Shown piece after piece: positions 33,894-46,918 of a DNA stretch of 64,000 nucleotides. This stretch comes from Cheiracanthium punctorium (lineage: Eukaryota; Arthropoda; Arachnida; Araneae; Cheiracanthiidae): the NCBI GenBank assembly GCA_038373885.1, contig JAWZYV010013008.1:434001-498000 (forward strand). The letters are read 5' to 3'. Both the position numbers and the translations under genes were made by a program. Numbering within the stretch: position 1 is the first letter of the stretch; the number at the start of each line of letters is the position of its first letter. The notes beneath the pieces are model-generated. The model did not search any database. It saw nothing but the letters and a program-made list of their open reading frames with translations, and had not been told where the DNA came from.

Positions 33894-36800
33894 TGTATAA
33901 CAAAAAGTTATGCCAATACATCATGTTTGTTAATAATAATCAGTTTCTCGCATTTTTCTAAGAACGAGGTTGGTATGAGAGTGTGAGTTTTGCAATACAC
34001 CCTTCACATAATATGTGTGATTGGCCACATAGCACAATATATATCATTTCAAAATAATATTCACTTTAAAATACACACCTTCAAAATGACATGTTGGAAA
34101 TTAATATAACATGAAACAGCTGTTCATGAAATGGAAGAGTAAAGCGTTATATATGTGTAGATGCTTTGTGTGTATGGGATTTAGAAGACCAAACTGATTC
34201 AACAGAGAAGCGTGATAGATGTTAATTAACTGTACTGAGCGCAATACGTAAATTCATAGTCATGCATTTATACAGAGTTATTCACTTTGAGAGAATGGGT
34301 CGGAATAAATTAATACAGTTACACTGTAAATACCATTGTGTTGCCTTATTCACCTGTTACATATTGCAACAGCATAATAGAAACGCCAGATAGAAAATAT
34401 TTGAATATTTCTAGGACATTTTTACCTGCATAAATAATAAGATAAATAAATGGTTTTAGTTTAACATTCTGAATGTGTGAATGTTGATATAATGATATGA
34501 AAGATAAAAAACACGAATTCAACAGCGATCAATCATGACTACTTGGAATTCGTTTTCAACTTAATAACGATTCACCAACAGTACTTCTAAGAAATTGAAA
34601 TGGCTTTTGAATTGGCTTGTAAGATAACATACATAGATATAAGATACCACAATACTATCGTATTGCGATAACTTTTATTTAGATGCATTATTTTACCAAG
34701 TTTCCAAGTTATTTTACCTCCAAACAACAGCTTTTTGTTAATGTTTTTATCACTAGAGAATTTGCTGTATGTTTAGCAAACTATACCAGCCAAACTCAGA
34801 GAGATTCGGCTCATACAACTCAAAATTAATGAAAATACAACTAAAATTTATGATGGGGATAAGGCTTTCACCCCAGGAAATTACATTTTCCAAGGGAGTC
34901 ATAAAAGCTCTATGTAGTGGTGTTAAATTTACAGTAGGAAATTATCATATATGGCATTTTAGTAGATGAATACATTGTTATACTTATAATTAATTATCCA
35001 TTTCTTTGACTAGGAAAATTAGTACGTTATTCTTCCGCATTTACCGTGTGACAGTAAATATTAACACTTGTCATCGTTTCCTAAATGTATTATACCTTTT
35101 AACTCTTTCAGACATGAATAATTAATTCCTCTTTGAACCAATTTTTCTTTTGGTAACAGAGAATAAATTTGAAATGAATTTAATTGAATGAATTTGTAGC
35201 TAAAAAAACTAATTCTGATTATTAAAAATTTGAGGAAAATTGAGTTCATGTGCACAAATTAGGACATCATCTACTGCAATAGTATACGTAATTTTGTGCC
35301 CTCAATTGTGGACGTAGGTTCTTAAAGGGTTAAATCTTTTGCTTTTACCCCTTTACGCTTAACTGTGTTTCTTTCGTCACAACAGTGTTTTTTCTCTTTC
35401 CTTTTAAAAACCTCACCAATGGTATGCGATAATTTTGCAGCACAAGTCTATTACAGATTCAAAATTATTATGTGAGTTATCCTGCAGGCAATCAAAACTT
35501 CCATATTAGGTTTACGAACATAATAATGCGTTTCTTTCCGAAAATACATTATTAAATGTAACAGAGCACTTGGGTGAGAGACTGAAAAAATATTCTCCAA
35601 CATAAAATTCTACTATTTCTGCAAAAGACATCTTCTCAGGCATTAATCCTTACTGGTCTTTCTTCATATAGGAAAAGCTAAGAGCTATTAATGGTTTAGC
35701 AAATAGAAAGCTGTGCTTTTGGGAAAGGTAGAGTGAAGGGAATGAAACAGTGCATCCAATGAATAAAGCATTCAGTACTACCACGAGAAGTAAAAAACAA
35801 ATACTCGAAATAAAAAAAAAACCCCACATCTAACATGAAAATCTGTCACTTCTGCAAAAAACCATCTTCTCGAAGAATATTAATCCCTCTTGAAAACTGT
35901 AATACCAAGAAAGACAGCAATATTTCACTCTGAATAAAAATAAATTCCAGTGGAAATGTGTCAAGCGTAAAAAAAAAAATATTATATGGAAAAAGTTTTC
36001 CCGAGTTACTTCCTGCGCAGGAACGATTTTATTCTTGCCGACAAAATATAACCGGGTTAGATAATTCTAGTCACAGAGTTCAACCAAGCATAAAGACTAA
36101 ACCATATATAGTAAGTGAAGATTACGCTTCGAACTTTTGGGAAGAACCAATAAGAAGCAACGGTCTCGGCTGACATGGGATATTACACAATGGAGAACAT
36201 GAAATTCGTTCACAATCATACAATTGATTGTTTATGTATTCGTTCAAAGTTAAGTCGAACAAAGAACGAGGAATAACACATTCAGACTAAACATTTTGAA
36301 AATTGGATAAGTTCAAACCATTAAAGTAAAAAGAAAAACATCCTTGTCAACAAGCAATCTCTCAGTATCTTGTTTTCAATCTGAAGTTTTAAAGGAACGT
36401 CTTGAAGTATAGCAATTTGCACCTATATGGATATCACGCTTGTAAAAGCTACGTAAATGCTTTTCTGAAGTAGCAAAACTTGAAAGCTGTTTATTAATCA
36501 CTATGTTTAAAAGTTCTGAGGAGTTGGAATCGAAGTGAATTTTTGACAATACAAATAATCTAAGCGAACTAAAGCACGACTTTATAATGGTAATTTAAGT
36601 ATCCATCTCTATTTCAATTGAGAATATAGTGGTAAAAATACTTTCAGAATCCGTATATATGTTTTAAATATTTGAAATGGATGCATCACTTTTTACACAA
36701 TATTTGAAAAAATTTGAAAAAAATATGAAAATTTAACTTTCTTCGCTTTTTTTTTTTCTTCAGTTGAATGAATAGAAAGAGTTTATTTACAAGCATTTTC

Positions 36801-36898
36801 GTAACAGAATGAACAGAGAAGCATTACTGAATAAATACGCTAATGGCATATTTCACGCAAACTGCACGCTTATATTCATTACAAGAGGTTTACAGTTC
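33894..36898. other. Non-coding stretch, nothing recognised
   Basis: AT-rich; frames up to 71 codons on either strand with no family resemblance. No transposon ends or tRNA-like sequences noticed. Confidence 0.4.
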
Positions 36899-36906
36899 CG
36901 ATAAGT

Positions 36907-37072
36907 CAGTGGCGTAGCCAGAAATTTTTAATGGGGAGGGGTTACGACTACTGCAACTCAAATATATGTATACGTGTGCGTGATAAGGGAGTGAAGACTA
37001 TACATTTTGTATGACAAAAAAATTCCTCATGGAGGAGGTTGTGACCCCCTAAACCCCGGGGCTACGCCACTG
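36907..37072. mobile_element. Intact hAT-like MITE
   Basis: A 166-bp element with an exact 8-bp duplication CGATAAGT (36899-36906 and 37073-37080). Ends CAGTGGCGTAGCC and GGCTACGCCACTG are perfect 13-bp inverted repeats. No coding content. Its ends are the cleanest version of the family also seen at 875, 16901, 32953 and (one end) 42505. Confidence 0.92.
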
Positions 37073-37375
37073 CGATAAGTAAATACATATTGCAGTTGAT
37101 ATTAAGTTTGGGAGTGCTGTACTACAATGGCGGTCTCTGCAAGTGAAGCTGTCCCGTAATCACGTTAGATCTGGTAGGGATTACCAAGTTTTGGACAGTC
37201 AGTTCAAATCGACTCAATGATAGACTTGAATTAAGATCTTAACCGTCATAGTGATGATTTTTCAATTTAAACAACTGACAAAAACTTCTGGGACAAGCGT
37301 GTTAAACTGCAGTTAACCTTCTGAAAGTAAGAGGTGGAAAGTAACATGGAAGAAAGTTATTGTATAAGAAGGAAT

Positions 37376-37596
37376 GGTACACCCTCCTAAAAAATGTATT
37401 CGGGTAAAAGTCAAACCTCCTTCGATTATTTCGTATATTATAAATTAGCTTTTATAAAATATGAATTAGGTTATGTGTAATCACAATTTTTCATATTTCT
37501 GTCGAGTTGTGCGTCTTTCAAAAATTAATTAATTATTCTCAAAGCTAAAATAGGAAATTTAGATTATACTCGAATACTTTTCTGAGAGGGTGTGCC
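37376..37596. mobile_element. 221-bp inverted-repeat MITE
   Basis: The left end GGTACACCCTCCTAAAAAAT, then GTATTCGGGTA, pairs in inverse orientation with the right end, which read inward is GGCACACCCTCTCAGAAAAG, then TATTCGAGTA. About 27 of 34 positions agree. No clear target-site duplication, so the superfamily is open. The interior is AT-rich and non-coding. Confidence 0.6.
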
Positions 37597-40500
37597 TAAA
37601 CGTTTTTGATTTCGACTGGGCTTTATACAACAATAGGTTTAAATAGATGAAGCTACGTCATATGGTGCGTCTGAGCACAATAAGGTTAGCAAACGACGCT
37701 TTCGAGCTGAAACTTAAGCAGTTTTACTGGCATTTGTTGAAAACAGGTTTAAAATATAAACAATGAATGGGGATTATGGCATGTCTATTTGAGATATTAA
37801 AAAATTTTATAGAATAAATTAAGGTCAATAAAAGAGAAGTTAAAAAAATAAGTTTTAAAAAAGTGATTGCTTTTTTCCTTTAAAGAACATATAATATGTC
37901 TTTCCGATATCAAAAGCACGTTATTTTTAAATTTAGTTATTTTTTTAAAACTTTAATTTGAAGTTGTTTACGCGAGTGTAAATTTCAGAATATATTACGT
38001 AATGAATATATTACGAGGTGCGTATCCACCAACGGTGGGTTGACAAATGCGGGTTTCTAGCGCATTGGAATGATCTACAACACATAAAATATAACGTACT
38101 GAGCAACTAACAACAGTACAATAAATTTTATGCAACACTAGATCAAGAATACATATACATATATAACAACTGCAGTTATCACAACTGCTACATAAAATCA
38201 CAGATTACGTTAACACAAAGATTATTTAAAAATGGCTTTTAGTAATATTGTAGAGCAAAACACATAAAAAAAGTCCTAATAGTATTTTAGAAGTTTTTGC
38301 TGATACAAAGCTGGAAACCACTTATTAATACATGTCATTGAAAAGACACTTGATATCGTCTAGAGAAATGATATATGAATAAAACAAGGCTAGCATTATT
38401 AAACTCAAGACAAAAATAGCAAATATCATGCCTCTTATGCAATTGCGCAAGGGGAAAGATAACTAATATTGTACAGAGTGCAAGAAAAAGTTTAATAATG
38501 TCACACAAAGCCAGAAAATATGTTCAGTTTAATAAAGCAATTTTTAACGCGTATGAATAACTTAGCAGAATGCAGGTGAGTAACGTAATAGAAACTGCAT
38601 TTGCATAAAATTAACACAGCATATATTTACTGCAACAGAATTGTAAGTACGTTAATGATCGGAAAGTTACTTGACCATACTACATACAAGACTTGTTCTC
38701 GCTGCAAAAAATATTAAAAGGTGAGCAAGTTAAACAGCTCATTTATGAATGACCGAGACAGGTCATTAAGTTATGTTATGGCTTTAAGGAAGAGGCAATG
38801 TACCGGAGTTCACATTTGATACAAATAAATGGAATGAATTATAATGATAGTTTTGATGACATCAATAAAAACATTCCGTTTGGGTTAAGTATATCTTCTG
38901 GAGTTAAAACAAAGGAGTTTTTCCAGCTATAATGCTTTCACTGCTTGCACTGTTTTCATATAAAGAAAATTCAGTTTTAAAATACACTATACATTTTTTT
39001 AAAATGAAGTAACTATAAGTTTAAATATGACGAATAATAGTTGATTTTCCCTATTACTAGACGGAATTGCTTTTAATTAAAAAAATGTCTCCACGAATTT
39101 TGATACTCTTATGCATTTACTGTTTTAGAATCTTTAAAACGTCCTCCCCACCCACCTAAATGTTACTGAAAGTCCAATATATAACATCTCTTCGTACAAA
39201 AGAAGAAAAAAAATCACTTAACTTCATGAATAGATAAAAGTTATGTTTCAACCCAACGTTTTAATACGGTAAGCTGACACGTATCAGTTTTAAGCGAATA
39301 AGAAAGAAAATTTATTATCAGTGGTTTAACTATTTTACAGTTTGCCGTTCTAAACACATTTTCTCTAGTTAGTTCAAGAAATATTTTTTTCCAAAACGGT
39401 TACTGTTCTATTTTTGGGTGCATTATTTGTGTAGAAGAGATTTGCTCTTTCTCCTTTCAATATTTTATGTAGTTACTTCTTAACTTTACGAGAAGAATAA
39501 CATTTTAACTCTTTTATCTTATACATTTAATAGAAATGAATGTAGACAAAGTTTTAACCGTATCGTGGGTGCTCAGGATAAACGATGCTCAGAAATGCAA
39601 ATTTTATTATTTGCAGATTAACAGAAGCAAATTTGTGAAAAGACAAACATGTTTATCGTTATTCTGGCAAGTTTAATTTAGCAACAAATGCAAATCACTT
39701 GAATGCGAGCATTGTTTTGTAATTGGAAAGACGAATTCTTCTCAAACGATTCTATCGAACGCAGACTTAACTATAACTAATCCAATATATATGCAAATTA
39801 GAGAAAATATCAATAGTTTTAGCAACGGAAACTTCTTGGTATATAAATGGGAGAAAATTAACTTAAAGATAAAGGTGAACGATTTCACGCATTGCAAATT
39901 ATGACTTTAGGTAAGGTGAAATTCTGAAATGATTAACTTTCTGAAATGCCAACAGCACAAATCAACTGATAAGAAAACAGAATTCTTAGGTCATGAGAAT
40001 AAGGTAAAATTTTTTCCCATATTAAATCACGTGACTGAAAAAAGCCGAATCTATTCAGCCGACTGTGACGATTCTGTATTTATAAAAGGACAGATCAGAG
40101 TGCGATTATATGTTTATGCATATTTAAATAGTTTAAAAACAAGAATGGCAATTCATGCTTGACGCATCGATTGCGAAGCACTTTCAAGATGAAATTGATT
40201 AATGAGATAGAGTAAATTGATTTAACCCGCTATTTTTACAACAACGGTCAGAAATGAAAAGCAATTACAGTACCTACATCAAGTATACAGGTGCAAGTTT
40301 GCAAAACGTTCCCGAGTTTAGATTGTTTATGAAAAGCTCGCGGTAAAGTGACTAAATTATTTCCATAACAAATTTGATTATCTGGTATATCATTTGCTTT
40401 CTTTATTTTATGTGCTCAAAAATTATATTAAAATAATAAATACTTCCTATAATATAAAGCACATAAACTTAACATTTTTTTCTGCTTATTGCGTCCGTAA

Positions 40501-41006
40501 TTTGCAATAAATCATTGGATAAAGACAAGGCGACTTGCTATCTGATACCACTTCGTGCTCTTACATGTACTCTGTTTTGATTTCTTAGTTGCGTACAAAA
40601 TATCCTTATGAGCATGAAAGTTGTGATTAAATATATCTCAAAAAATATTTTTTCCCTTTATAGTTTCCTTTTAGCCTGTGGCGATTCATAACCTACTTCA
40701 TTGGTATAGCCCCAAAAAAATTATTTGCTTAAATCGGTAAAAAATATAAGTTTATGTAGCACCCGCGCATACAGCATAAGTATTTAATTTTTTTCACACG
40801 AAAAATGTTTAGATATTATACAACGTTTGAAGGTCTTATAATTTAACTGTATTATTTTTAAATAGTTATTCTATTATTAATGGAAAAGCACTGTAGCTTT
40901 TTATTCACCGTTTTAATGTACATTCTTCATTTTAAAATGTATCTTAATATAAATTAAAATACATCTAAATAAAATAAACTTTCTGATCAAATACCGTAAA
41001 TCAGAA

Positions 41007-41011
<5 letters not shown>
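37597..41011. other. Non-coding stretch, nothing recognised
   Basis: AT-rich, low-complexity; only chance frames of fewer than 80 codons. Confidence 0.4.

Positions 41012-41070
<59 letters not shown>
41012..41070. repeat. (TA)n microsatellite
   Basis: About 29 uninterrupted TA dinucleotides; likely length-variable and a possible assembly weak spot. Confidence 0.95.
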
Positions 41071-41075
<5 letters not shown>

Positions 41076-42500
41076 TCAGGATGTATAATCAAAGGATTGA
41101 ATTTAAATAGCTCACAAAAGGTTTAGAAAAGTAGCTATAAATAAGCGACTTCAAAATCTTAACATGAAATATTTCGCGACTTTCTAGATGTCTAACGGCA
41201 ATTATAGCTGTTACTTGCACTTAGGGATATTTTCATACTAGCTATAAACAATTGTATAAATGATATGAAAAAAGAAGCAGTTTTGAACTATAAATAGCTA
41301 ACATAACAAGATTTAAATATGTTAAGTGCTTAAACATAAGAGACTTGCTCGAAACCTTAAAATGGCTTCCACTTACAAATTAGTTCAGAGTGAAGGAGAT
41401 ATTTGGGAATGAATTTTACAAAATAGGATTTTCACTCATTAGCCAGAAAGAAGTCATTAACTATGCCACATTTCGATTAGAAAATTTTGAAGCTTCAGTC
41501 CTCTCGAACAGTGCAGTTGAAGTAATTAACAACCCTTGGGATATCAAATTCTTTGAAAATATTTTAAGTGGTCCTCCGATCTAAATTTCCTTTTCGGAAG
41601 CACTTTAATCCACAAGAGAGCTGTTTGTTTTTCCCGTTTGCGAACTCCATTCTTACTTGGAGGCATTTTAATTAATCTCCATAAAGAAATGCGTGTTCAA
41701 TAGTCTTTGCTTTTTAAAATAAAGACATATAAAGTGATTGATAACATGTCTCTCGCAATTAAGGAAAATTGTACTTTCATTTCAGTGAAATGGGAAACAT
41801 TCAACTCTCTGAGTGACTTGGGGACAAAAGGATAATGTTGTTTTCACTACACATCAAGTTCTAGGAATAGGATAATAATAGGCAGACGCTATAGGAGGAG
41901 TAGAATTCTGTTATCTAGTTTATTCCTCTTTGAATCTAGGTTTAACCTATTCCAGTTTGTGAGAGGTAACGTGAAGATTTTCTTCTACTCTCAGCATGGG
42001 TCTTTGAATGCCCCGCTGAGAACCAGACTTTCGGAATGTCAAGAGAACAGGTTAGAAATAAAAATTAAAAAGGCTGATACAGCTTCATTGGAAAAATTCC
42101 GCCCACCAAAGGAGGGATTAAAGGGAGGTTGGAAGGGGGCGATAAAAATAATTACACAGAAATGTAAAAGATCCTACTTTACTTCCTCCTGTAAATTGAA
42201 TCTTCCAACTAACCGCCCCCACCCACAAAATTGAATTAATCTGTCACTGCACCCACCTAAATGAGTTTCAGCAATTTTAATAACCTAAAAGATAAAGCAA
42301 GCAATATTTGAAAGAAAACCAGTTGTAAACACTACTGCATAAAAAGTACTTAGACGAGTGTGTAAAGTAGTTTCGACATTTCGAGCACACGTATGTCGTT
42401 GGCTTATTTCTTACGGAAACGTACATATAAATTAAGCTAATTGAATTAAAGCTCACTTACAAGGAATTGGACGTCAGATTGGAGAACCCGCGTTGCCGAG
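41071..42500. other. Non-coding stretch, nothing recognised
   Basis: AT-rich with scattered GC-moderate patches (41940-42230). A 91-codon frame there has no recognisable similarity and no splice context. Confidence 0.4.
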
Positions 42501-42504
42501 AAAG

Positions 42505-42556
42505 CATAGGCGTAACTTAATTGGGGCAACGGGGAGGGGCAGTCCCCCCCCCCCTA
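42505..42556. mobile_element. One-ended hAT-like MITE fragment
   Basis: CATAGGCGTAACTTAATTGG followed by GGGGAGGGGCAG and a run of 12 C resembles the left end and G/C-run interior of the family at 16901 and 36907. I found no matching right end within several hundred bases, so it is a truncated copy or a chance resemblance. Confidence 0.4.
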
Positions 42557-45500
42557 AAAACAAAGAAAATTCAGATATCACCTATTTCAAAATATTTTCT
42601 ACAGTAAGAAGCATTTTGCCCACACTTTCAGTGTTACGTGCCAATTTGCGCCAAAGCAAGAAAGTATGCATGCAGATGCGTATACATACGAATGTTAAAA
42701 AAAAAGAAAAGAAAAGCATAAATAACTCAGTTTTGATGACTTTATCTGAAACGGAACACGAATTCGCGAATTCACTTGCAATGAATTAGTCAAACATATT
42801 TTACACACCAACGTAAGCATGCCGAAGAGCACCAAAGCATCAGTTTCTGCAGTCGACGATAGTTTTTATGAACCCGTAGGGACCACTGAAATAGTTCGTA
42901 AAATTGAGTCGTAAAATGTGTACGGGAGTGTATTTGGGACCAGCCGATGTTTCGAAAAATCACAAGTGTTCGTAAAAAAGTCGAGCGTCGACCGTAGTGA
43001 CAAGTGGAAGTTTTGAAATTGTAACTAACAGTATAAAATTATTGACAAATAAAAATATGTTATTGAATAAATACAATCTAATTGACCAAACAAAATATAA
43101 TTTTTAGAATAAAAAAAATGCTTCAGTTAGTTTACATTTTACACATTGGTTGGCGCCGCTTTATACAAAGCTGTATTATTGATTTCTTTTTTAATTCTTT
43201 TTTATACATGGGATTCCCCCAAAAAGGAGCATTAGAGTATTAACGGAACTTACCATTCATTCTTTCATACGATACTTTATTTTTTCCTCGGATACTCAAT
43301 ACCGCAGTTACACAATTTTAAATTTTATATCGCAATCTTAAATTGTGCGCTCGCTCGTTCTAACAGCTTCATTTACATTTCTTATGACACCCCGACACAT
43401 AAACTAATTCTTTTTTTTACCATCTCACGCTCTATCCTATTACCAAGTTGTTTTTTATTGCTAATTTTGTCGCCGACAAACCATTCTTTCAACGCACCCG
43501 CATTCTAACACCATGTATTTAAGCACGCAATCTTTCAAAAGGATTCATGTATGCTCTTTCTCATTGGCTCTGAATTGCTTTCTTGTATTACACCGTATTC
43601 TTTTTCAGAGATGGAAGCATAAACGTTTTCTTTCAGATTCACTTGCTGAAGTTCGATCGCTTTTTTTCGCGTTAAACTTGATACTCGATGTACTCAAGCG
43701 TTAAGCTACATGCCAGTGTGAATTTATGCACGTTTTAAGCAGCATGCTTTTTCCACGAGAAAAAAAACAATTATTTTCCAGTAACTGTTCGAGGATTTCG
43801 ATTTGTGTTTGGAACAGTTTTTTGTCAAGCGTTGTTCTGCAGTAAGTGTATGTTTATTTGTATAGAACACGAAAGGGTTAGCTGTGGTTGAAATGGGCTT
43901 TAGATAGGAATTTTAAGTAAATAAGCTCCCAACTTGAAGACAAACGCAAGCGTAAAATGTAGCGCAAGAAAGAAATTTTAAAGACCCCTATCAGTTTTGA
44001 CAAAATTTTTACCATCGAAAATATCTTATAAACTGCAAATTCACATATAAAGGTACCGAGTTCGCCCTTTGCAAGGAAAAGTACAAATGAATACAATGGA
44101 CGTCCTCCAAAGCTGGGTTAGGATAATGGTGCAAGGTTTTTCGGTTTTAGTATACTGCAGTGTTTTTACATCCACTAACACTGAGCAAGAAAAATTTTAC
44201 AATGAGATATCTACTACTGCCTAGGCACTGGGGTAGGGTGGATTCATCCTGTAAAGTTTCTTTTTCTTTCAAATCTAAAACGATCCTTGATTGTTAGGCT
44301 TTACTGCTCTTTTACGAGTTAGCTGAGAAGTGCATAGTACAACATAGGTCACTGTAATAAACTAAAACCTGTAGCTCTAATATATTTATGCTGATGACTT
44401 AATCGAGTTCAATTTAAAAAATCACCAAACTTAAACTGGTAGATGGATTTTTAACAAAATGTAAAGACATTTCTCTTTTCAAGTACACCGGTGCTGAATA
44501 TAATAATTTTGCTTTAACTTACTGCTCCACAATTATTTAGATTTGCGTATTTTTATTAACATTTTCTACAAAATGTATGCATGAGCTTAAAATTTTAAAA
44601 TTAAATTTGGATGCTTTCCTAGAATGACAGTGATAACAAACCATACTGGAAAAGAAGTGAATAATATTATGCACTAAATGTACAAACTAGATATTGTCTA
44701 CCTTGTTTGGTGGTTGTAAATTTTACCACGGTAACACATGCGCGTACTTTTCGGTACGCACTGAATAATTGAAAAAAAATGTCATTAAAATTTCTCCCAG
44801 AAATGGCGTTTTATTCCCTAACTTGACGGGAAAATGTCATTTTCTCCCTGAACGAATTATTATTATCATAGTAGTTCGTGAAAAAAATACACAAAGTGTG
44901 TCGGAACTTACATTTTTAATGGTTTTTATGGAAGAGAAAAGCGTGTATTCAAGTGCTTATGATATTCCTAGCATAAGCCGATGTGACAGAATTAAATTAG
45001 ACAAAATCTTGGAGATATTTTAACGTATTAGAAAAAGTGTCCCCAAGTTTCATATACGAAACAAGTTTTATTCGAATAAAAAGCACTTGTCCACACTATC
45101 AGATGGTGTGAGGATTATTTATTTAAGTCATACTTCAGGCGAAATCAAGGATAAAGAAAACAGATAATCAAATCCGCTTTAGTATACAATAAATGGAAAA
45201 CCAAATACATACAACTTTGAGGAAACCGCCTTAAGAATCAAGGATCTTTTGGAGAAAATTTGAGAGACAAACTTCCTAAACATACGTCAGTTCGCTTATG
45301 TGCATTGCCGTACATAGACATGCTCGATATTATGCATGTAGATAAGCGTATTATCTTACAGGGCTGAATATTAGTTGAAACCAAATGTGTTTAGTTAAAT
45401 ATTTAAACTACCAGAAAATACTGCACATGGTGCATTGCATTTTGCCAATGACACATTTAAATGGAGCAACAATTCAATAAATAAGTTCAACATTTAATGA

Positions 45501-45940
45501 AACATTACCGATTGCCATAAGCCCAGTATTGATAATTTTGAAGAAAGAAAACAAATACACGCTACGAAGCTTTTATTTCCTTTACCCATTTCTATTTAAT
45601 ACGCTTAATCTGTCGATTGGAGGCAAAAGCGTATTTATATTCCTTCGTCACACTTTATGCTCAACCGCATCGAAATTTATCGTTTTCCAAAGCTGAGACT
45701 TTTCAAAACCTTATCGAAAAGTTCTTGCCTCGGTTGATAAATTCACTTTATTGTAAATTCTTGGTTTCAAAATGCTGTGCAAGGAAACCAACCCAGCAGG
45801 TTCGTTCCACTGACGCTTCTCCGCCCTCCAGTAAACCAATACTTCAATGAAGACCGGAATTGATTGCGGGAAACAAAAAAAAAAAAAAATGTCAGTTGAC
45901 ACTATCGGTCCACCACTTGACCACCAGAGGATGCATAATT
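42557..45940. other. Non-coding stretch, nothing recognised
   Basis: Mostly AT-rich, becoming more mixed after 45600. No gene was recognised; frames up to 84 codons have no family resemblance. Confidence 0.35.
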
Positions 45941-45949
45941 AGGAAGGAA

Positions 45950-46660
45950 AGAGAGGTTGGTGAAACGCATCTCCACCAAGATTTTTTTTTTTCTCTCCAT
46001 TACCGAAGTCCATTTAATACATTCGGGTGCGTCGGTGGGGGGGGGGAGAAAAAGAAGCAAATTGGGAAGCAAAGGCAAGAGCCAGAGAGCTCAGAGTCGC
46101 TCCTCTCTTTTACGATTCGATCCCTAACGTCTGGGATCCCCGCCTCATCTCCGTTCCTGTAATGTGTGCGGAAGTACCAGTATCGATCCTGACTGTTGTA
46201 GAGAGCGAGAGAGAGAGAGCGAGGTCAGTGCTCACAGATCGATATAGCTGCGTGTGTACGGACGGAGCGAGAGGAACCGAGGAAAGGATTCGATGAGAGA
46301 GAGAGGAGAGAGCGGCCGACTTCGAGAAATGCTCTTGACCTTCAAAAACGCCCAGCAAGAGTTGAACGAACCGCGGGGAAGGAGGAGGTGGAAGGATGAA
46401 CGAGAGACAGTTTTCGAAGGCACCGGGAGGAAAAACGAAACGGACAAAGAAAACAGGTGGATCATTCGGGACGCGACGGAAGATCTCCCGAAGTAATGAT
46501 GGAAGTGAGCTGGAGAAGACGCTCATTTCCGTACACAAAAGGGAGATTTTCGTTTTCATTTTTTCATCTTTTTCGCGAAGTGGACGACGAGAGCTCGCAT
46601 GCCCTGGAACCCTCATGACCACTCGTCGCTGAAGATGAGTTTTCAAATCTGCGACTGGAT
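45950..46660. promoter_or_regulatory. CpG- and GAGA-rich candidate promoter / first exon
   Basis: The only long GC-rich, CpG-dense block in the window, about 700 bp. It contains GA repeats at 46201-46221 and 46291-46312, a GAGA-factor type signature of arthropod promoters. On the plus strand the first GA tract is followed at once by GGTCAGTGC, close to an arthropod initiator (TCAGT), and by GAG|GTCAGT, which also resembles a splice donor. Overlapping frames exist on both strands (178 codons minus, 100 plus), but purine/pyrimidine bias explains them. It may be the distal 5' exon of the minus-strand gene or the start of a rightward gene; the sequence does not settle which. Confidence 0.45.
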
Positions 46661-46749
46661 TCCGGCGTAGGATGAATTGGGGCGATTTATACAGGGGGGG
46701 AGAAAGAGAATGTTTGTTAAATATACCTTAATGCCTTTTGCGCATTACT

Positions 46750-46870
46750 CAGGCAGCACAACTTCTCTGAATGTCTCCTAACGTTCAGAGAATATTCAGT
46801 CATGTTCGCTGAACGTTCTCTGAACATTAAAAGATGTTGAGAGAACATTGTTGCATATCTTGCCTGGGTG
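46750..46870. repeat. Short inverted-repeat element rich in GAACGTTC words
   Basis: CAGGCAGCACAA on the left is mirrored by TTGTTGCATATCTTGCCTGG on the right, and between them AACGTTCAGAGAA, GAACGTTCTCTGAAC and GAGAGAACATT are repeated forward and inverted. It looks like a small MITE or hairpin. No target-site duplication was recognised. Confidence 0.45.
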
Positions 46871-46875
46871 TGCGA

Positions 46876-46918
46876 CAAACGCGTACCTTAGAGGGACCAC
46901 CGAGGAACGCGTACCTTA
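46876..46918. repeat. 13-bp direct repeat pair
   Basis: AACGCGTACCTTA occurs twice about 29 bp apart, each time with CpG-containing context, just right of the GC-rich block. Confidence 0.6.

Noticed and set aside
46110..46646. 178-codon minus-strand frame in the GC-rich block
   Set aside because: It is the longest frame in the window, but GA/CT repeats and strand bias suppress stops here. The peptide is Ser/Leu/Pro low-complexity, and competing frames exist on the plus strand.
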